A stretch of DNA of 60,000 nt, from the NCBI GenBank assembly GCA_030704615.1, contig CM060731.1, positions 70,104,756 through 70,164,755 on the forward strand, given 5' to 3'. The translations under genes and the position numbers were made by a program. This DNA is from Takakia lepidozioides (Eukaryota; Streptophyta; Takakiopsida; Takakiales; Takakiaceae). The notes under the pieces are model-generated. The model worked only from the letters and a program-made list of their open reading frames with translations. It was not told the DNA's origin and did no database searches. Below, piece by piece: positions 1-10,205 of the stretch. Each line of letters begins with the position of its first letter. The first letter of the stretch is position 1.

Positions 1-502
1 CGACCCAATTGTGAAGTTTGAATTGTCTTTCCAGAACTCAAGGGAAAATTGAGCGTAAGCTCCATCTCCGTGTCCGTGCGTAACCATTCCTGTCAATGAG
101 ACAGACAACTGACCCAATCCGGAGACCATCTTGTTCGTCGTCTGTAGCCTCGGAATAGCCGTTTTCCTATGATCCATCTTTCATGAATAATACATAGGAA
201 CTCCTCCGGAACCATAACGGACTCATTCCTCCAGCTATGGTACAACCTTCTGCATGACTCTTGATGCCTCAAGTGCAAATCAAGCGCCCGTTTATGTGTG
301 ACCTGTTCGGAACTTCTCTTAATCGACTTCTTGATCAAGTCCTTGAATATCTCGCATTCTGTGCACTTAACAAAGGTGCTTCCTGTTTTCCGAACCTCCA
401 CGTTAGGAAATATTCAATTCCGTATACGGCTTATAGCTGGCTGCGAGACTCCTTTCAAACCGAGCAGTCTGTTTGTTTGCACCCCAACTCCCCAACAATG
501 TC

Positions 503-526
503 AATGTCCACTGGGCAGTGGAGGTT
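503..526. repeat. Palindrome copy 1
   Basis: Left arm AATGTCCACT (two changes), loop GGGC, perfect right arm AGTGGAGGTT. It lies in the likely intron of the minus-strand transposase-like gene. Confidence 0.85.
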
Positions 527-1913
527 CTACAAAGTGGAAGAACAAGAAAGCATGATGGCATCAAAAAGAAAAAAATCATCCACAGTATTTTGAAAAACGA
601 AAGGGGACAACGAATAAAAGTCACCTCGTTGGACTCCTCTCGAATTCTCTTCCAGTTCATTTCAGGTGGCAAAATTCTCAAAGTATCCCGACATCCCTCT
701 CCAATGCAACGTGTTTTGTGAGGCATAAGGTCAGTATTGGCATTGATAATGGACATAATGTTCCCCTCTGCCTGGAGTGTCCCTGGTCGCGGCCGCTTGA
801 CGCCACGATTTCCTTGGAAAGATGACAAACAGCCCTCTTTACTGAGCTTTTTGTACTCCATGTACGTTGACCTTCCAATTCCGTGTATTATCCACCATGC
901 TTTCTCGCAAACATCAACATCTTCTATCGTAACAGACGACATGCGCGATGACCCATCCATAATGTGAAGTCGTTTTGAAACATTCAATCCAAGTTCTCTC
1001 CTCTCAAACCCCAAAATGCAGTACGAATTGCCAAGGTTTTTCTCCAATCAAAATATTGGCAGCACTGAAGCTTGCAGCAAGGTTTGCTGCTCACCGACCT
1101 CACTTCATCCAAAGTGAGATTTTTCTTGCACTTTTTTGAGTCCTCCATATTGGATGGATTTTTCTTCCTAGTAAAATGCTTGTATGCTGCTTTCAATACG
1201 CCTGTACCATGGTCGTCATTCTCCATGTCACTGCATGATCGTAGGAAATTTTCGAGATCAACGGAGAGTATCCGACCATTTTCAAGAAGTCTTGTTTTTG
1301 TTAACGGCCATTTCACAATCGCCATCAGTGAACCGGACTCTCCAGAGATTGTTCTGGTGACCAAAACCCCAACATCGTCCTCTCTGAGTTTGTCATTCAG
1401 AATGATCTCGTTAGGAATGCATGCCTGAATTCGGCCTTCGAACAGGGCGTTTCCGTCCTCCCCAAGAAGAAGACACTGCAAGTTTCTCCAACATTCTCTC
1501 CCCAGACCTGCAGGCAGACCCCCCCCAGTCTCACCGTTGGACGGAACATCATTGCTTTCAATGCTTTGTCCTTGATAATCACTACATTCTGTGATGGAAT
1601 GACATCCTGGGTTTCTCGGGGATGATGAATCCACAGTTTCATGCGTGCGAACACATGACACGTCCCACACAACTGGAGTCCCAATCGCCTCCTTCAATGT
1701 GTCAGCATCCATGTGTCGATAAGGCAGAGGACAGGAGCCAAATGCGTCATCACAAAAGATCAGGGTAACTGAAATGGTGGATGAACACAAGTGGTGTCCG
1801 TGGCAAGTTCCATCCCCAGAAATATTCAGGCAATCTCTTGAGGCAACAACTGAAAGAGATCCAGGAAGTGACAGAAACACCTTTTGGCCAACTTGGAACC
1901 CCATGAAGTTAGT

Positions 1914-1937
1914 AACCTCCACTGGGCAGTGGAGGTC
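1914..1937. repeat. Palindrome copy 2
   Basis: Arms AACCTCCACT and AGTGGAGGTC around loop GGGC. On the minus strand it sits between a possible donor (CCG/GTAATAGG) and a TACTAAC branch-point-like sequence, so it may be intronic although the frame is open through it. Confidence 0.9.
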
Positions 1938-2180
1938 CAGTAAAATCCTATTACCGGATTGAAGAGTAACTGAAGGAAAGAAAGTCTTGCCACCGAAAGG
2001 AGAAACTTTAAGTATAACTTTTTCGACGGTTTTGAATGAGAAAACAATATGGATTGAAAAAGTATAGTCAATGTTTGGATCTACACTGGGACTGATAAAA
2101 AACAATTGGAATTAAATTGGAGTATGAGGGCGGAGTATAGACTACATCTATCGGAACTATCAGATGAAGTCACAATTGCC

Positions 2181-2204
2181 AACCTCCACTAGGCAGTGGA
2201 GGTT
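2181..2204. repeat. Palindrome copy 3
   Basis: Perfect 10-bp arms AACCTCCACT / AGTGGAGGTT with loop AGGC, about 75 bp upstream (5') of the minus-strand transposase-like ORF. Confidence 0.95.
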
Positions 2205-3015
2205 GGATGATATCTGTTGATGTCATCAACCACATGGATGAACAATGGATAATGAAGAAGTCATTGGTACAACATTAAAAACTCCCTATTTTCGTCTTCT
2301 GTTTCATGTTTTGTGTTGGCATGTTCTCAGTTTTGTGTTGGCCCGCTCTCGATTTATGTGGCCTGTTCAAGATTCAATTCGTTTGGATCCTGCTTCATTC
2401 TCTGCTGCACTGCACTGTCTTCAGTGCTTCAGTCCGTGCTTTAGTGCACATTAGGTTTCTGTTTCATTGTTTGCTTTGTTGTTTGCTTCAATGCTGTTTC
2501 ATTCTCTGTCAATTCATTTCACTCCTGCTCCATTTTGTGCTTCAGTGCATTCCTGCGTCATTGCTTCACTGTTGTTTTTCAATTGACCGATGGTTTGTAG
2601 GGTGGTTTTGTGTGGTCGTTTTGTATGCAATTGGGTTTGTGTGTGCTTGTTCTGGTCGATTAGGGTAATGGTTTAGGGTGGCGGGAGATTACCATGCTGG
2701 TTGTATTGCTTGTTTTGTTCATTGTGGTGGTTTATTGAGGATAGTGGTTTCGGAAATGCCCGGATGTTTATTTCTCAACCGTTTTCTTGATCCCCAAATC
2801 CAGCGTTAGTTGATGCATTTCTTCCCATTCAAATTCGATTCTGAATGGAAATTTTCATTTCTTATCCAATTATGTCGAATTCGGCAATTCTGAAAAACCA
2901 CGATAGCCTAATTTACTTGTATTCTACAGTAGACATATGCTAACAGTAGGCTTCGTGCAGGCCAGAGTAGAGTATTTGTAGACCCATGTCATGCACATGA
3001 GCAACTAGAAACTGG
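2205..3015. other. Intergenic, T/C-rich low-complexity stretch
   Basis: Positions 2280-2660 are rich in degenerate TTTCATT, TGCTTCA and GTTTTGTG words. Open frames here encode Cys/Leu/Phe-rich low-complexity peptides with no domain, so I do not call a gene. The rest holds nothing I recognise. Confidence 0.5.
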
Positions 3016-3039
3016 AACCTCCACTGCACAGTGGAGGTT
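3016..3039. repeat. Palindrome copy 4
   Basis: Perfect arms, loop GCAC. The flanking G and C extend the symmetry to 3015-3040. Confidence 0.95.
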
Positions 3040-3217
3040 CGCGTGAATTCTGTATGCGGAAGCTGAAAGGCATTTTTTTAAAGTATGGACAAAATCGGAT
3101 AATTACGGGAAAATTGAAATCAGTTTGAGACGATGTGGGAACGAGTGATGGAATCATATGTGTAACATTGTAAGTGTGACACATACTTTCCAACGAGACT
3201 GGGATACAATAATTGGG

Positions 3218-3241
3218 AACCTCCACTACCCAGTGGAGGTT
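3218..3241. repeat. Palindrome copy 5
   Basis: Perfect arms, loop ACCC. It ends 53 bp before the start codon of the CTD-like ORF at 3295, 202 bp after copy 4. Confidence 0.95.
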
Positions 3242-3294
3242 CGATATTTCTTTGGGTCAGCCAGTTACACACTCTGATTAGTTTTTATGTCAGA

Positions 3295-3948
3295 ATGAGA
3301 AAGTGGAATGAGGGTGGGGAACCGGTGTTTGACGATGAGTACAAGACAACCAGATTAAATTGGAGCAAGAGACGGTGTTCGGTAGACGTGATGGAAGCGG
3401 ATCGTCCAGATCAAAAACATAGTGTTTCAGAACTAGATGAAAAATCCAGTTGGGGGTCTACCGAGCCGAACAAAGTGTCTGTCAATGACGAAAATGTGAC
3501 TGTAGAATCCCCGCAGAACGCATCCGAATCTCCGAACAATACACCTGAAGTCATCTGTAAGGATACCCTGGCGGAAATAAGAGAAAGCGTTCATGTAAAC
3601 AATGATATCAACGGATTTCCTACCTACTCCCAAGATTATCCAACATACACCCCTTCAGACTATTCCCCAGACACATTGGCGGCGATACGAGTGACCGTTT
3701 TTGGATATCCAGCATCTCCGGGTTACTCGCTAGCATCTCCTGAATCCACATCAAGATCTGAAGGATATTATCCTCCAAACTTCCTCCTGGACACTGAAAC
3801 GAGCGGGGGAGTCCTGGAACTACTGGACGTCTCCGGATCTCCAGGATACTCCCCTGCGTCTCCTGATAGTATCACCGGATCCCCAAAATATACCCCTCTA
3901 GACTATTCGTCTGATACACTCAGAGAGATAAGAAGGAGCATTCTGTAG
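3295..3948 (+). CDS. Small protein with RNA polymerase II CTD-like heptads
   Basis: This is an intact single-exon ORF of 217 residues, unlike its broken neighbours. The N-terminal half is charged and Ser/Asn-rich, probably disordered. The C-terminal half contains YPASPGYSLASPES, SPGYSPASPDS and SPKYTP, which follow the Rpb1 CTD heptad Y-S-P-T-S-P-S in order and spacing. A second repeated motif, DTLxxIRxSV/SIL, occurs three times (KDTLAEIRESV, PDTLAAIRVTV, SDTLREIRRSIL); before the last two stands a YTPxDYS block. The ORF is bracketed by palindromes (3218 upstream, 4167 downstream), and FCP1-like phosphatase-like modules follow 4.5-8 kb downstream. A CTD decoy or phosphorylation-dependent scaffold is inference only. 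No catalytic domain is visible. Confidence 0.65.
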   Translation: MRKWNEGGEPVFDDEYKTTRLNWSKRRCSVDVMEADRPDQKHSVSELDEKSSWGSTEPNKVSVNDENVTVESPQNASESPNNTPEVICKDTLAEIRESVHVNNDINGFPTYSQDYPTYTPSDYSPDTLAAIRVTVFGYPASPGYSLASPESTSRSEGYYPPNFLLDTETSGGVLELLDVSGSPGYSPASPDSITGSPKYTPLDYSSDTLREIRRSIL

Positions 3949-4166
3949 TTCTTGGGTATATAATCTAGAATCGTCTGAATATAGTGTGAGAAGTTCCTTA
4001 GTATATTTTGGACGAATTAGGTTCGAAGATTTCTATTGTAGATTAGTCCTGTTTCAGGATGATGTACTCAATGGCTCCTGAGCCTCATTTTCATTAAAGG
4101 TTTTTCCTTCAACATCTGTAAAATATGGAGGATTTCCCATTTCATGTAGAAAGACTCGTACATACA

Positions 4167-4190
4167 AACCTCCACTGTCCAATGGAGGTT
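4167..4190. repeat. Palindrome copy 6
   Basis: Left arm perfect, loop GTCC, right arm AATGGAGGTT (one change). It lies between the CTD-like ORF and the ParB-like gene. Confidence 0.92.
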
Positions 4191-5261
4191 CTCATTTCTG
4201 GAATGATGGATGCTAGTAAGAGAGATCATATTATTTGATTATCTAATGAATTTGTGTTTGGTTGTAACAGAAGACATCCTACACCACCAGATTGCGTCCC
4301 GAGATTGATTGGAGATATTTGTGGCGCATTCGTATGCCGGAAGTCCTCACATTTCAAAACTGAGCATACCGCTATTTTTGAGCTTACCCCAGAGGTGACA
4401 GATTGGGGCATCGTGCCTGTCGGTACACCTCCTGATCACAAACTGTCTTTTCATTACAGAAGTCTTGGAGTAATAACAGACTTAAAATACGCAGAAGCTC
4501 TCGATATAGAGCTTGAATCTGAAGAGGAAAACCCGATGTTGGTTTTGTTCCTGCATGAGAATGCGAGAACCCCCAGGACGTTTGGTTTCAAAGTGGAGGT
4601 GGGTCGTCTGAACAAGTCATTGATGAGTGAATGCGTAGAATTGGGTTTTAGATTTCCAGACGAGGGCTCAGTATTTACAGACGTAGGTTTGTCGAGAGCC
4701 TGGAGTATTTTTCTAGATCTTCTGCACGCAATGAGGAACGACATTCGCAAGAAGCGAGCACTACAGGAAGCATCAGAGCCGAAGAAGGGAAAACGCAAGT
4801 CGTCGACAGCCGGCAATGATGACAATGAGGCCGGGACTTCCGCAGGAAAGAAGAAACAGAAGGAGGATCAGGATCCAGCATTGATGTCAGATAACAAGAG
4901 ACCTAAAGCTGGGGAGATTTTTGACAAGGAAAAATGCGAGAAGATGGAGGAGAGGCTCATGAAGGAATACAATGATGTATTTCCATTCGGATTCAAGAGT
5001 ACCTTCCTTGTGAAGGTTTCCATGATGGAACTAGCTCCAAGGAGCATGGTTTACAGGCCGTTAAATATCAAGCATAAGGACGAAGTGAAAGCGCGACTCT
5101 TCCAACTTCATTTGTTCGACTCGAAACATCCGGTGTATCTTGCGCCAATCAACCATTCCAATCCAGAGAAGATTGCTTCATCGCGACCGAAGCAATGGAA
5201 AGAGATGGACGTATCAAGGTTCTTCGTAATTGGTGGACAACACACCATCGTGGCAGCAAAG

Positions 5262-5397
5262 GTAATGGACTTCATTTCCTCCCAGACCTCTCTTTTAACG
5301 AACCTCCACTGGGCAGTGGAGGTTGGTGTTGAACTACAAAATTGGATATATCCCCACACTTTCAACTCTCTCATCCATTTTACATTAACTGTAGCAG
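5262..5397 (+). other. Intron carrying palindrome copy 7
   Basis: Donor AAG/GTAATG and acceptor TGTAGCAG/GAA join two coding segments of the ParB-like domain in phase 0 (an acceptor 3 bp earlier also works). The palindrome lies 39 bp after the donor. Confidence 0.65.
5301..5324. repeat. Palindrome copy 7
   Basis: Perfect arms, loop GGGC, inside the intron 5262-5397 of the ParB-like gene. Confidence 0.95.
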
Positions 5398-6955
5398 GAA
5401 CTTCTCGAGGATCTTGCTGACGGCGAACTGAAGGAGTATTACCGAGAGTGGCCTGCGAAGATTGTATGGTCTACCGATGAACAAAGGCTCCTGAAGTTGT
5501 CAAAGCTCCTCAACGATCCCAATAAGGCGCAAAAGTTTGATACAACAATGCCGGAGAAAGTTGCGTATGCACGAATGTTATTCAACCTGAGGGGGAAGCC
5601 AAAGAAATACAACGATCACATCACCAAGTCCGAGACGAAACAATGGAAGGTATGCATTTATGGAATCAAAATCTACTATTCACATTCATTTTATGCTAAA
5701 TAATACTTCTGTTGTCGGAGTGACAACTAATTTATCCCTGAATGAATGTGCATGAGTTCATGTTTGCCTATCATTTGATACTTGAAATGGATAGCATTAA
5801 GGAGGCAATGGTCCTGGTACTTTGCGATGACGACGTTTGGAAGATCTGGGAAGATGTTTTCAAAAACTGGGAGCAGGGAAAGCTACTCAACCCGCTTGGG
5901 ATACAGTACAAGGGTGAACAGCAACAACTCACGAAATCTGCTATCACAAAGCTGCAAGGGTTGAACAGATGGCAGCTGATAAAAGTTGCGCAGAAAATCT
6001 TGGACCTGAATAAACCGGCGCATTTTCATGTCTTCTATGTACTTGTTCATGCCTTGAATTGATTTGGTGTGATGGAAGTGTTGGGGTGGCCTCGGAGGAG
6101 CAAACAGTGCACGGAACCGTACACTAAGGACGAGTGGCGTGAAGTGAAGAGAAAGTACCAGAGTTCTCAACATTTAAAGACAAACTGGGGACGGATTACA
6201 TCCAAAGCAAGATCAAGATGAACATGGAGACAAAACCACTCACGGCCGTTTTTGTTAAGTACGTCTGCTCCATCAAGAAAGCTTATGAGGATAGAGAGGA
6301 TGCCATGGTGATTATTTCAGCGAGTTTCAAGACTCATTACGCTATCATGGGTGGAGAAACAAAATTCGTCAATGCCAAGTCTCGTCTGCGACTCGCACCG
6401 AAGAAACGGTTTGACAACATAGCGATGGTGTTCATCAATACAGTTTCTGAAGACGACTCTGACGTATTTGAGTCCAAGGATTATGTGAACATACAGGAGG
6501 CCTTTGTGGCTCAGAAAATGAACACGAGTGCTTTTGTTTTCTTCTCGACGCAACCGTCCTCGGCCAATCTGGTCTCCTACATCCAAAATGGTCCCGGAAG
6601 AACATCGTATCTTGTCCGTCAGGGATTTTATGTTCCGGGAGAGTATGAAAATATTTACAAAAACAGCACGAAGACTTTATCTCAGACTGTACTGTGCCTG
6701 GACTATGTTTTTCCAGTGACACCTGAGGAGATGCAGAATCCGGACGAGCACATCTCCACCTCACTGTTAATCGAGCCAATACAGCCGATTCTGGAAGGGC
6801 CCTCTGAGAAGCCATCAGCTTTTGAAGAAGAGTGCATGACATATAATCATGAGCTACAAGCTAACACATACAACTATTTGGCCTCCCTGTTTTGTCGAGA
6901 CGAGATGTCCGCTGTCAACATCTTCGGAGGCGTGATGTTGACGTACGCCCTTCAT

Positions 6956-7016
6956 GTAAGTGTAATTTTTTTTTGCATTTTAAATACGAATTTTACATTT
7001 TTGATCGAACACGTAG
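6956..7016 (+). other. Very short intron (61 bp)
   Basis: Donor CAT/GTAAGT and acceptor CACGTAG/GCA join YALH to ARNIRVLD in phase 0. A T9 tract and AT-rich content fit a plant intron, though 61 bp is near the lower limit. Confidence 0.6.
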
Positions 7017-7505
7017 GCAAGAAACATTCGAGTGCTTGACATCAACCACTCAACCACAAAAACGTTTTGCAAAGGAAAAGTTGAAGCGAATTTTAAGAAG
7101 CTTCAAATTGAGAATGACAATGTTGCTGAAGAGGTTGACGACGGAGACGATGATGAGGATGAGGAGGAGGAAGATGAAGACTTGGAAGAAGGAGGCGGAC
7201 ATTCCGAACACGGAGAGGAGGACGAGGGCATCGATGGTAACAGGGACAACAAGGGCCACGATGGTGACAATGCCAACCGTTGGGAGGCTGGACACCTAGA
7301 TGTGATACATGACTTCAGAACTCACTCACAGGATGGTATTGAGAACATCACCCAAGACGTTGCGGTCCACAATGTCGTGATTCTGGATGGGGATTCGTCA
7401 AGTTCAAGCGAGAGAACTAAGAGTAATCCTGCTTCACCATCAAGGGGTGCGGAGGCGAGCTCAATCGAGGTGCGCGGCAATTTTATTGGGAGTGCAGACG
7501 ACTAG

Positions 7506-7784
7506 TTCAAACCTATAGAAGGGGACAAGCCGGCGCCAATGTCCCCGTCTCCCACCAAAGAGAGGGTAGAGAGAGCGAGGACAAAGAGCCCGTGTCCCAC
7601 AAAAGACAACGGACACAGAGGGAGGACTAAGAGCCCGTCCCCCGCAAAAATGGACAGTTGTGACAGAGCCAGGACTAAAAGCCCGTCTCCAAGAAAAAAC
7701 AGCGGAGGCAGAGGCCGAACTCAGAGCCCAACTCGCTCTCAAAGTGTCTCCCAGCATGTCAATTTGGATGTAGGTAACGAATGA
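7506..7784 (+). other. SPxK-repeat tail, in frame after a TAG
   Basis: This open stretch continues the frame of the ParB/methyltransferase-like gene after TAG 7503-7505. It encodes four imperfect units of about 16-20 residues around RTKSPCPTK, RTKSPSPAK, RTKSPSPRK and RTQSPTRSQ. SPxK units are typical CDK sites and occur in histone H1-type tails that contact DNA. Conservation of the repeats past the stop suggests either a recent stop or read-through. Confidence 0.45.
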
Positions 7785-7929
7785 CACCTGGAGATTTATG
7801 GTGTCTTTAAGCATTATAAATGGAACAAATTGTGTGTATTGCATCTGGTTGTGTTCTGGTTGTGTTTTTGCCAATAGCTAATATGTATCTTGATATTTCC
7901 CACCTTCTTCAACATTACATGTGACTGAT

Positions 7930-9008
7930 GGTTACGAAAACTCGTATAGATCCATGAACGGAAATTGGAGGAAATCACACAAACCCGGACAGAATCCATC
8001 GCGACTCAAACAGTGAGGAGGCAGGTGGACTTAACAATAAGGGCCGGCCCAACTGATCCGGTCAAACAAACAACCTCCACTGCCTAGTCGACGTTGCGAG
8101 ATGGAGGAGATGAGCCGGAGATGGTCGTTGCTCACCGCGAAGGAAAAGAGAGCGAACAGCAACAACAGCAAATTCGGAACCCCTCCCCGAAACGGGTATA
8201 CACCTCATAACCATCTTAGCTATGTTTTTCTTTGTCCTTCTTCTAGTTTTCAAAATAAATTAATTGTTCCGTTATTCCACAGGATGATATGATTCACCCT
8301 CCAATCGACTATCACAAATCTGTGAACCCACAGGATTGGTATCGCCTCTCTGAGGGACCGAAATGATCTCGACCAGGATACTACGTCCTGGTTCTTGACG
8401 TCGGTTACCTTGGTGAGGTTTACATCCGAGATGGTCCGAGATCCCCTCCCGCAACCCATCCTTGTGTGTGCGCTGGAAAATTCAAGCTTGCAGTCCGAAA
8501 TGGGTTGGACGACTTCCTGAAATGGGTCCTTAAGCATTTTGAGGTATACTTTTGGAACACTGGACCGTTAGAAAATGTCCTGGATATAGGGCTGGCTTTG
8601 TTTGGAAGAAGGGTTTACAAGGTTAGGGAATTCAGCAATGAGAACTGCGTGAAGCATAGATAGACGTTCAGTGCCGAATGGCCCAAATATCCAAAAGCGC
8701 CAATATATCTTAAACGAGTCTATGACCTTTTCACTGTAGACGACCCTGTAGCGTACAAATCAAACACACTTCTTAGCAATACTGTAGAAAATATGTATAA
8801 GTCGTACTTGAACCCAAAGTCGCTCGGTATCTTCCTTCCAAAATATAAAGCGCTCGTCGACCCATACAAGGACAGGTTTCTTCTTGATGAACTCAAACCG
8901 CACCTGAAAGAGTTGCGGTTATCCGGAAAAGACGCTGATATATTCAACGTGGAAAAACCCATAGGATGGCTCTTGACTATGGATTTGCAGAGTGCAGGTT
9001 TATCTTAG
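7930..9008 (+). pseudogene. FCP1/NIF-type HAD module 1 (catalytically altered)
   Basis: Coding-like segments at 7950-8095 and 8101-8196 (a coiled-coil-like stretch KLEEITQTRTES, then Arg/Lys-rich) may join across an intron (about 8197-8283) to a HAD module. The module reads YYVLVLDVGYLGEV (motif I position), FKLAVRNGLDDFLKWVLKHFEVYFWN (before motif II), and NTLLSNTVENMYKSYLNP where the family normally has NTLLIDDSP..K..LNP. So the first Asp of motif I is kept but the motif IV Asp pair is Ser-Asn. TGA near 8368 and TAG at 8661-8663 interrupt the frame, which is otherwise continuous to 9008. The last part (about 8830-9008) is the usual C-terminal helical tail. Confidence 0.55.
8072..8095. repeat. 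Palindrome copy 8 (right arm diverged)
   Basis: Left arm perfect, loop GCCT, right arm AGTCGACGTT (two changes). Confidence 0.8.
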
Positions 9009-9077
9009 AAAACAAAAATTTCCTGACGCTCATTGGAACAGTTTGAACGTAGATGGCTTCTGCTCTAGATTTTCATG

Positions 9078-9101
9078 AACCTCGACTGTCCAGTGGACGT
9101 T
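9078..9101. repeat. Palindrome copy 9 (both arms diverged)
   Basis: Arms AACCTCGACT and AGTGGACGTT, loop GTCC. It lies between HAD modules 1 and 2. Confidence 0.8.
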
Positions 9102-9177
9102 GCTCCTAGTGTCAATCTTGTCCTTGGGTTATCTTGATTACCACCTGAGTGGTTGTATGAATTTCTCACAGATTGCA

Positions 9178-9657
9178 GCACCAGTTTCTCCAGTTGCGAA
9201 AGGATTGCGCTTGTTGATAATTTTTGACCTGAATGGAGTTTTGTGCAAAGTCTTGAGCACCAGAAGAGCTATAGTGTCCCCCAAATGTCCGAGACAATAC
9301 TGATACCAACTCTTGTTGGATTTCAACTTGTCTATAGGCGGGGAAAAAATCGTGAGATGTAGACAGGTTGAAACAAACATTTCCGTCTAGGTATTGGAGC
9401 TGCATGATGTACAAGAACTGCAGCCTATCCTGGACTTTATGCTTCGGGGTTTCCTCAGCCGACATCGTTATGTCTCAGGAAGATTGTATCTCCGTCTACT
9501 TCTGTCCACCCTCAATTTATATCAGGATACGACTCGCCGAGTCTATTCTTTGAAGCCATTGATGACGGTCTGGCAAAGATTTGGTGGTCAGTATAACCTG
9601 AGTAACACTCTACTTATTGATGATTCAGCTATTAGTGTGTGTGTTGAACCCGCCTGA
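9178..9657 (+). pseudogene. FCP1/NIF-type HAD module 2, key motifs kept
   Basis: A first segment (after the CAG at about 9175-9177, to about 9290) contains GLRLLIIFDLNGVLC, the D-x-N-G-V-L form of HAD motif I used by plant FCP1/NIF-like proteins. A second segment (about 9394-9657) ends with RRVYSLKPLMTVWQRFG and NTLLIDDSAISVCVEP, with the motif IV Asp pair intact. The middle part is poorly conserved and the motif II region is unclear; an intron or short deletion around 9295-9390 is likely. A polyadenylation-like AATAAA stands at 9894-9899. Confidence 0.5.
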
Positions 9658-9659
9658 AT

Positions 9660-10139
9660 CTGCCTGATTCTAAAATCGTTGAATCCGTTGAGACGGACTC
9701 TTGCTATCTCCAGACGTTCTTCAGAAATATTTGCTTGAAATGAAGAAAATCCTCACACCGTTTCCAGTTATCTAGGGAAAGGAGGATAGGACTTAAGCCT
9801 TGTCAGAATGTTTCCACCGATCCCAAGTTTTAAAGCCTCTCCTGGATTATGTTATGATTCTAATTACGGGAATCTCCGATGTGATGCTTCAAAATAAAGA
9901 TTTTATTGATCAACCACGTCTGTGATTCAAGTGTTTATTTTTGATGGTTTTTATTAGGTTGTATTGTTTTTCTAGAAAAAATGTTGTGTACTGTGATTTC
10001 CTTTTCAATCTGAATTGGACATGGAATTGTTTGCTATTTCCTCGTCTCATCCATGCATTTCTCCACCCCATACCATCCCGATCCTTTGAGATACAGGCCT
10101 TCTCCGAAACTCATCTCAGGGGGCTTTTTCAAATCCAAC
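9660..10139 (+). other. 3' UTR and spacer
   Basis: No supported coding sequence. AATAAA at 9894-9899 is followed by T-rich sequence. The segment leads into the intron that holds palindrome copy 10. Confidence 0.4.
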
Positions 10140-10163
10140 AACCTCCACTGTGCAGTGGAGGTT
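10140..10163. repeat. Palindrome copy 10
   Basis: Perfect arms, loop GTGC. It lies 43 bp before the acceptor CTGCAG at 10205, so probably in an intron. Confidence 0.95.
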
Positions 10164-10205
10164 ATCCCATATCTGTACATTGACCTTGTAAGTTTGATTC
10201 TGCAG

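Larger units (their letters stand above)
1..2105 (-). pseudogene. Transposase-like gene of a bryophyte/lycophyte/fern repeat family, broken, runs off left edge
   Basis: A chain of minus-strand open segments (2105-984, then 1047-about 629, then 401-93, then about 90-1) reads as one protein. In order it shows an N-terminal region, a Cys cluster (CCKLQCC), the motif CEKAWWIIHGIGRS, then HKTRCIGEG, a zinc-ligand-like CTEC..H..H..C block (minus frame near 360-230), and HGHGDGAYAQFSLEFW at the left edge. From memory this order matches a large family of transposase-like proteins (DUF7869-like, RNase H-like C-terminus) common in non-seed plants; I could not verify the name. Frame changes near 1000, near 420 and near 95 break it. 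An intron is likely between about 629 (AACGAG/GTGACT donor on minus) and about 470, and it contains a palindrome copy. A second palindrome at 1914-1937 lies in a possible intron. The catalytic C-terminus would lie left of the window. Confidence 0.6.
4254..7784 (+). pseudogene. ParB/Srx-like plus DNA-methyltransferase-like multi-exon gene, broken
   Basis: Exon 1 (from about 4254 to 5261) ends in RFFVIGGQHTIVAAK, the G-x-H/R-x-x-AA signature of the ParB/Srx fold; a basic linker (KKGKRKSS, GKKKQK) precedes it. Exon 2 (5398-5648) continues ELLEDLADGELKEYYREW. A third exon starting near 5788 reads VWKIWEDVFKNWEQGKL. The next part (6218-6955) leads into SAVNIFGGVMLTYALH, then a 61-bp intron (6956-7016), then ARNIRVLDIN. 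That junction looks like the FxGxG...D motif I of beta-class N6/N4 DNA methyltransferases, with no clear DPPY upstream. An acidic run follows (7130-7220). Breaks: TGA at 6060-6062, a frame change near 6165-6175, and TAG at 7503-7505. After the TAG the frame stays open to 7784 with four RTKSPSPxK-like repeats. ParB-methylase fusions are known in phages and, from memory, in non-seed plant genomes. Confidence 0.6.

Noticed and set aside
2245-2668. Cys/Leu/Phe-rich ORFs as a membrane protein gene
   Set aside because: They arise from degenerate T/C-rich sequence and have no domain or conservation signal.
7050-7295. Hydrophobic minus-strand ORF as a membrane protein
   Set aside because: It is the antisense shadow of the Asp/Glu-rich stretch of the ParB/methyltransferase-like gene.
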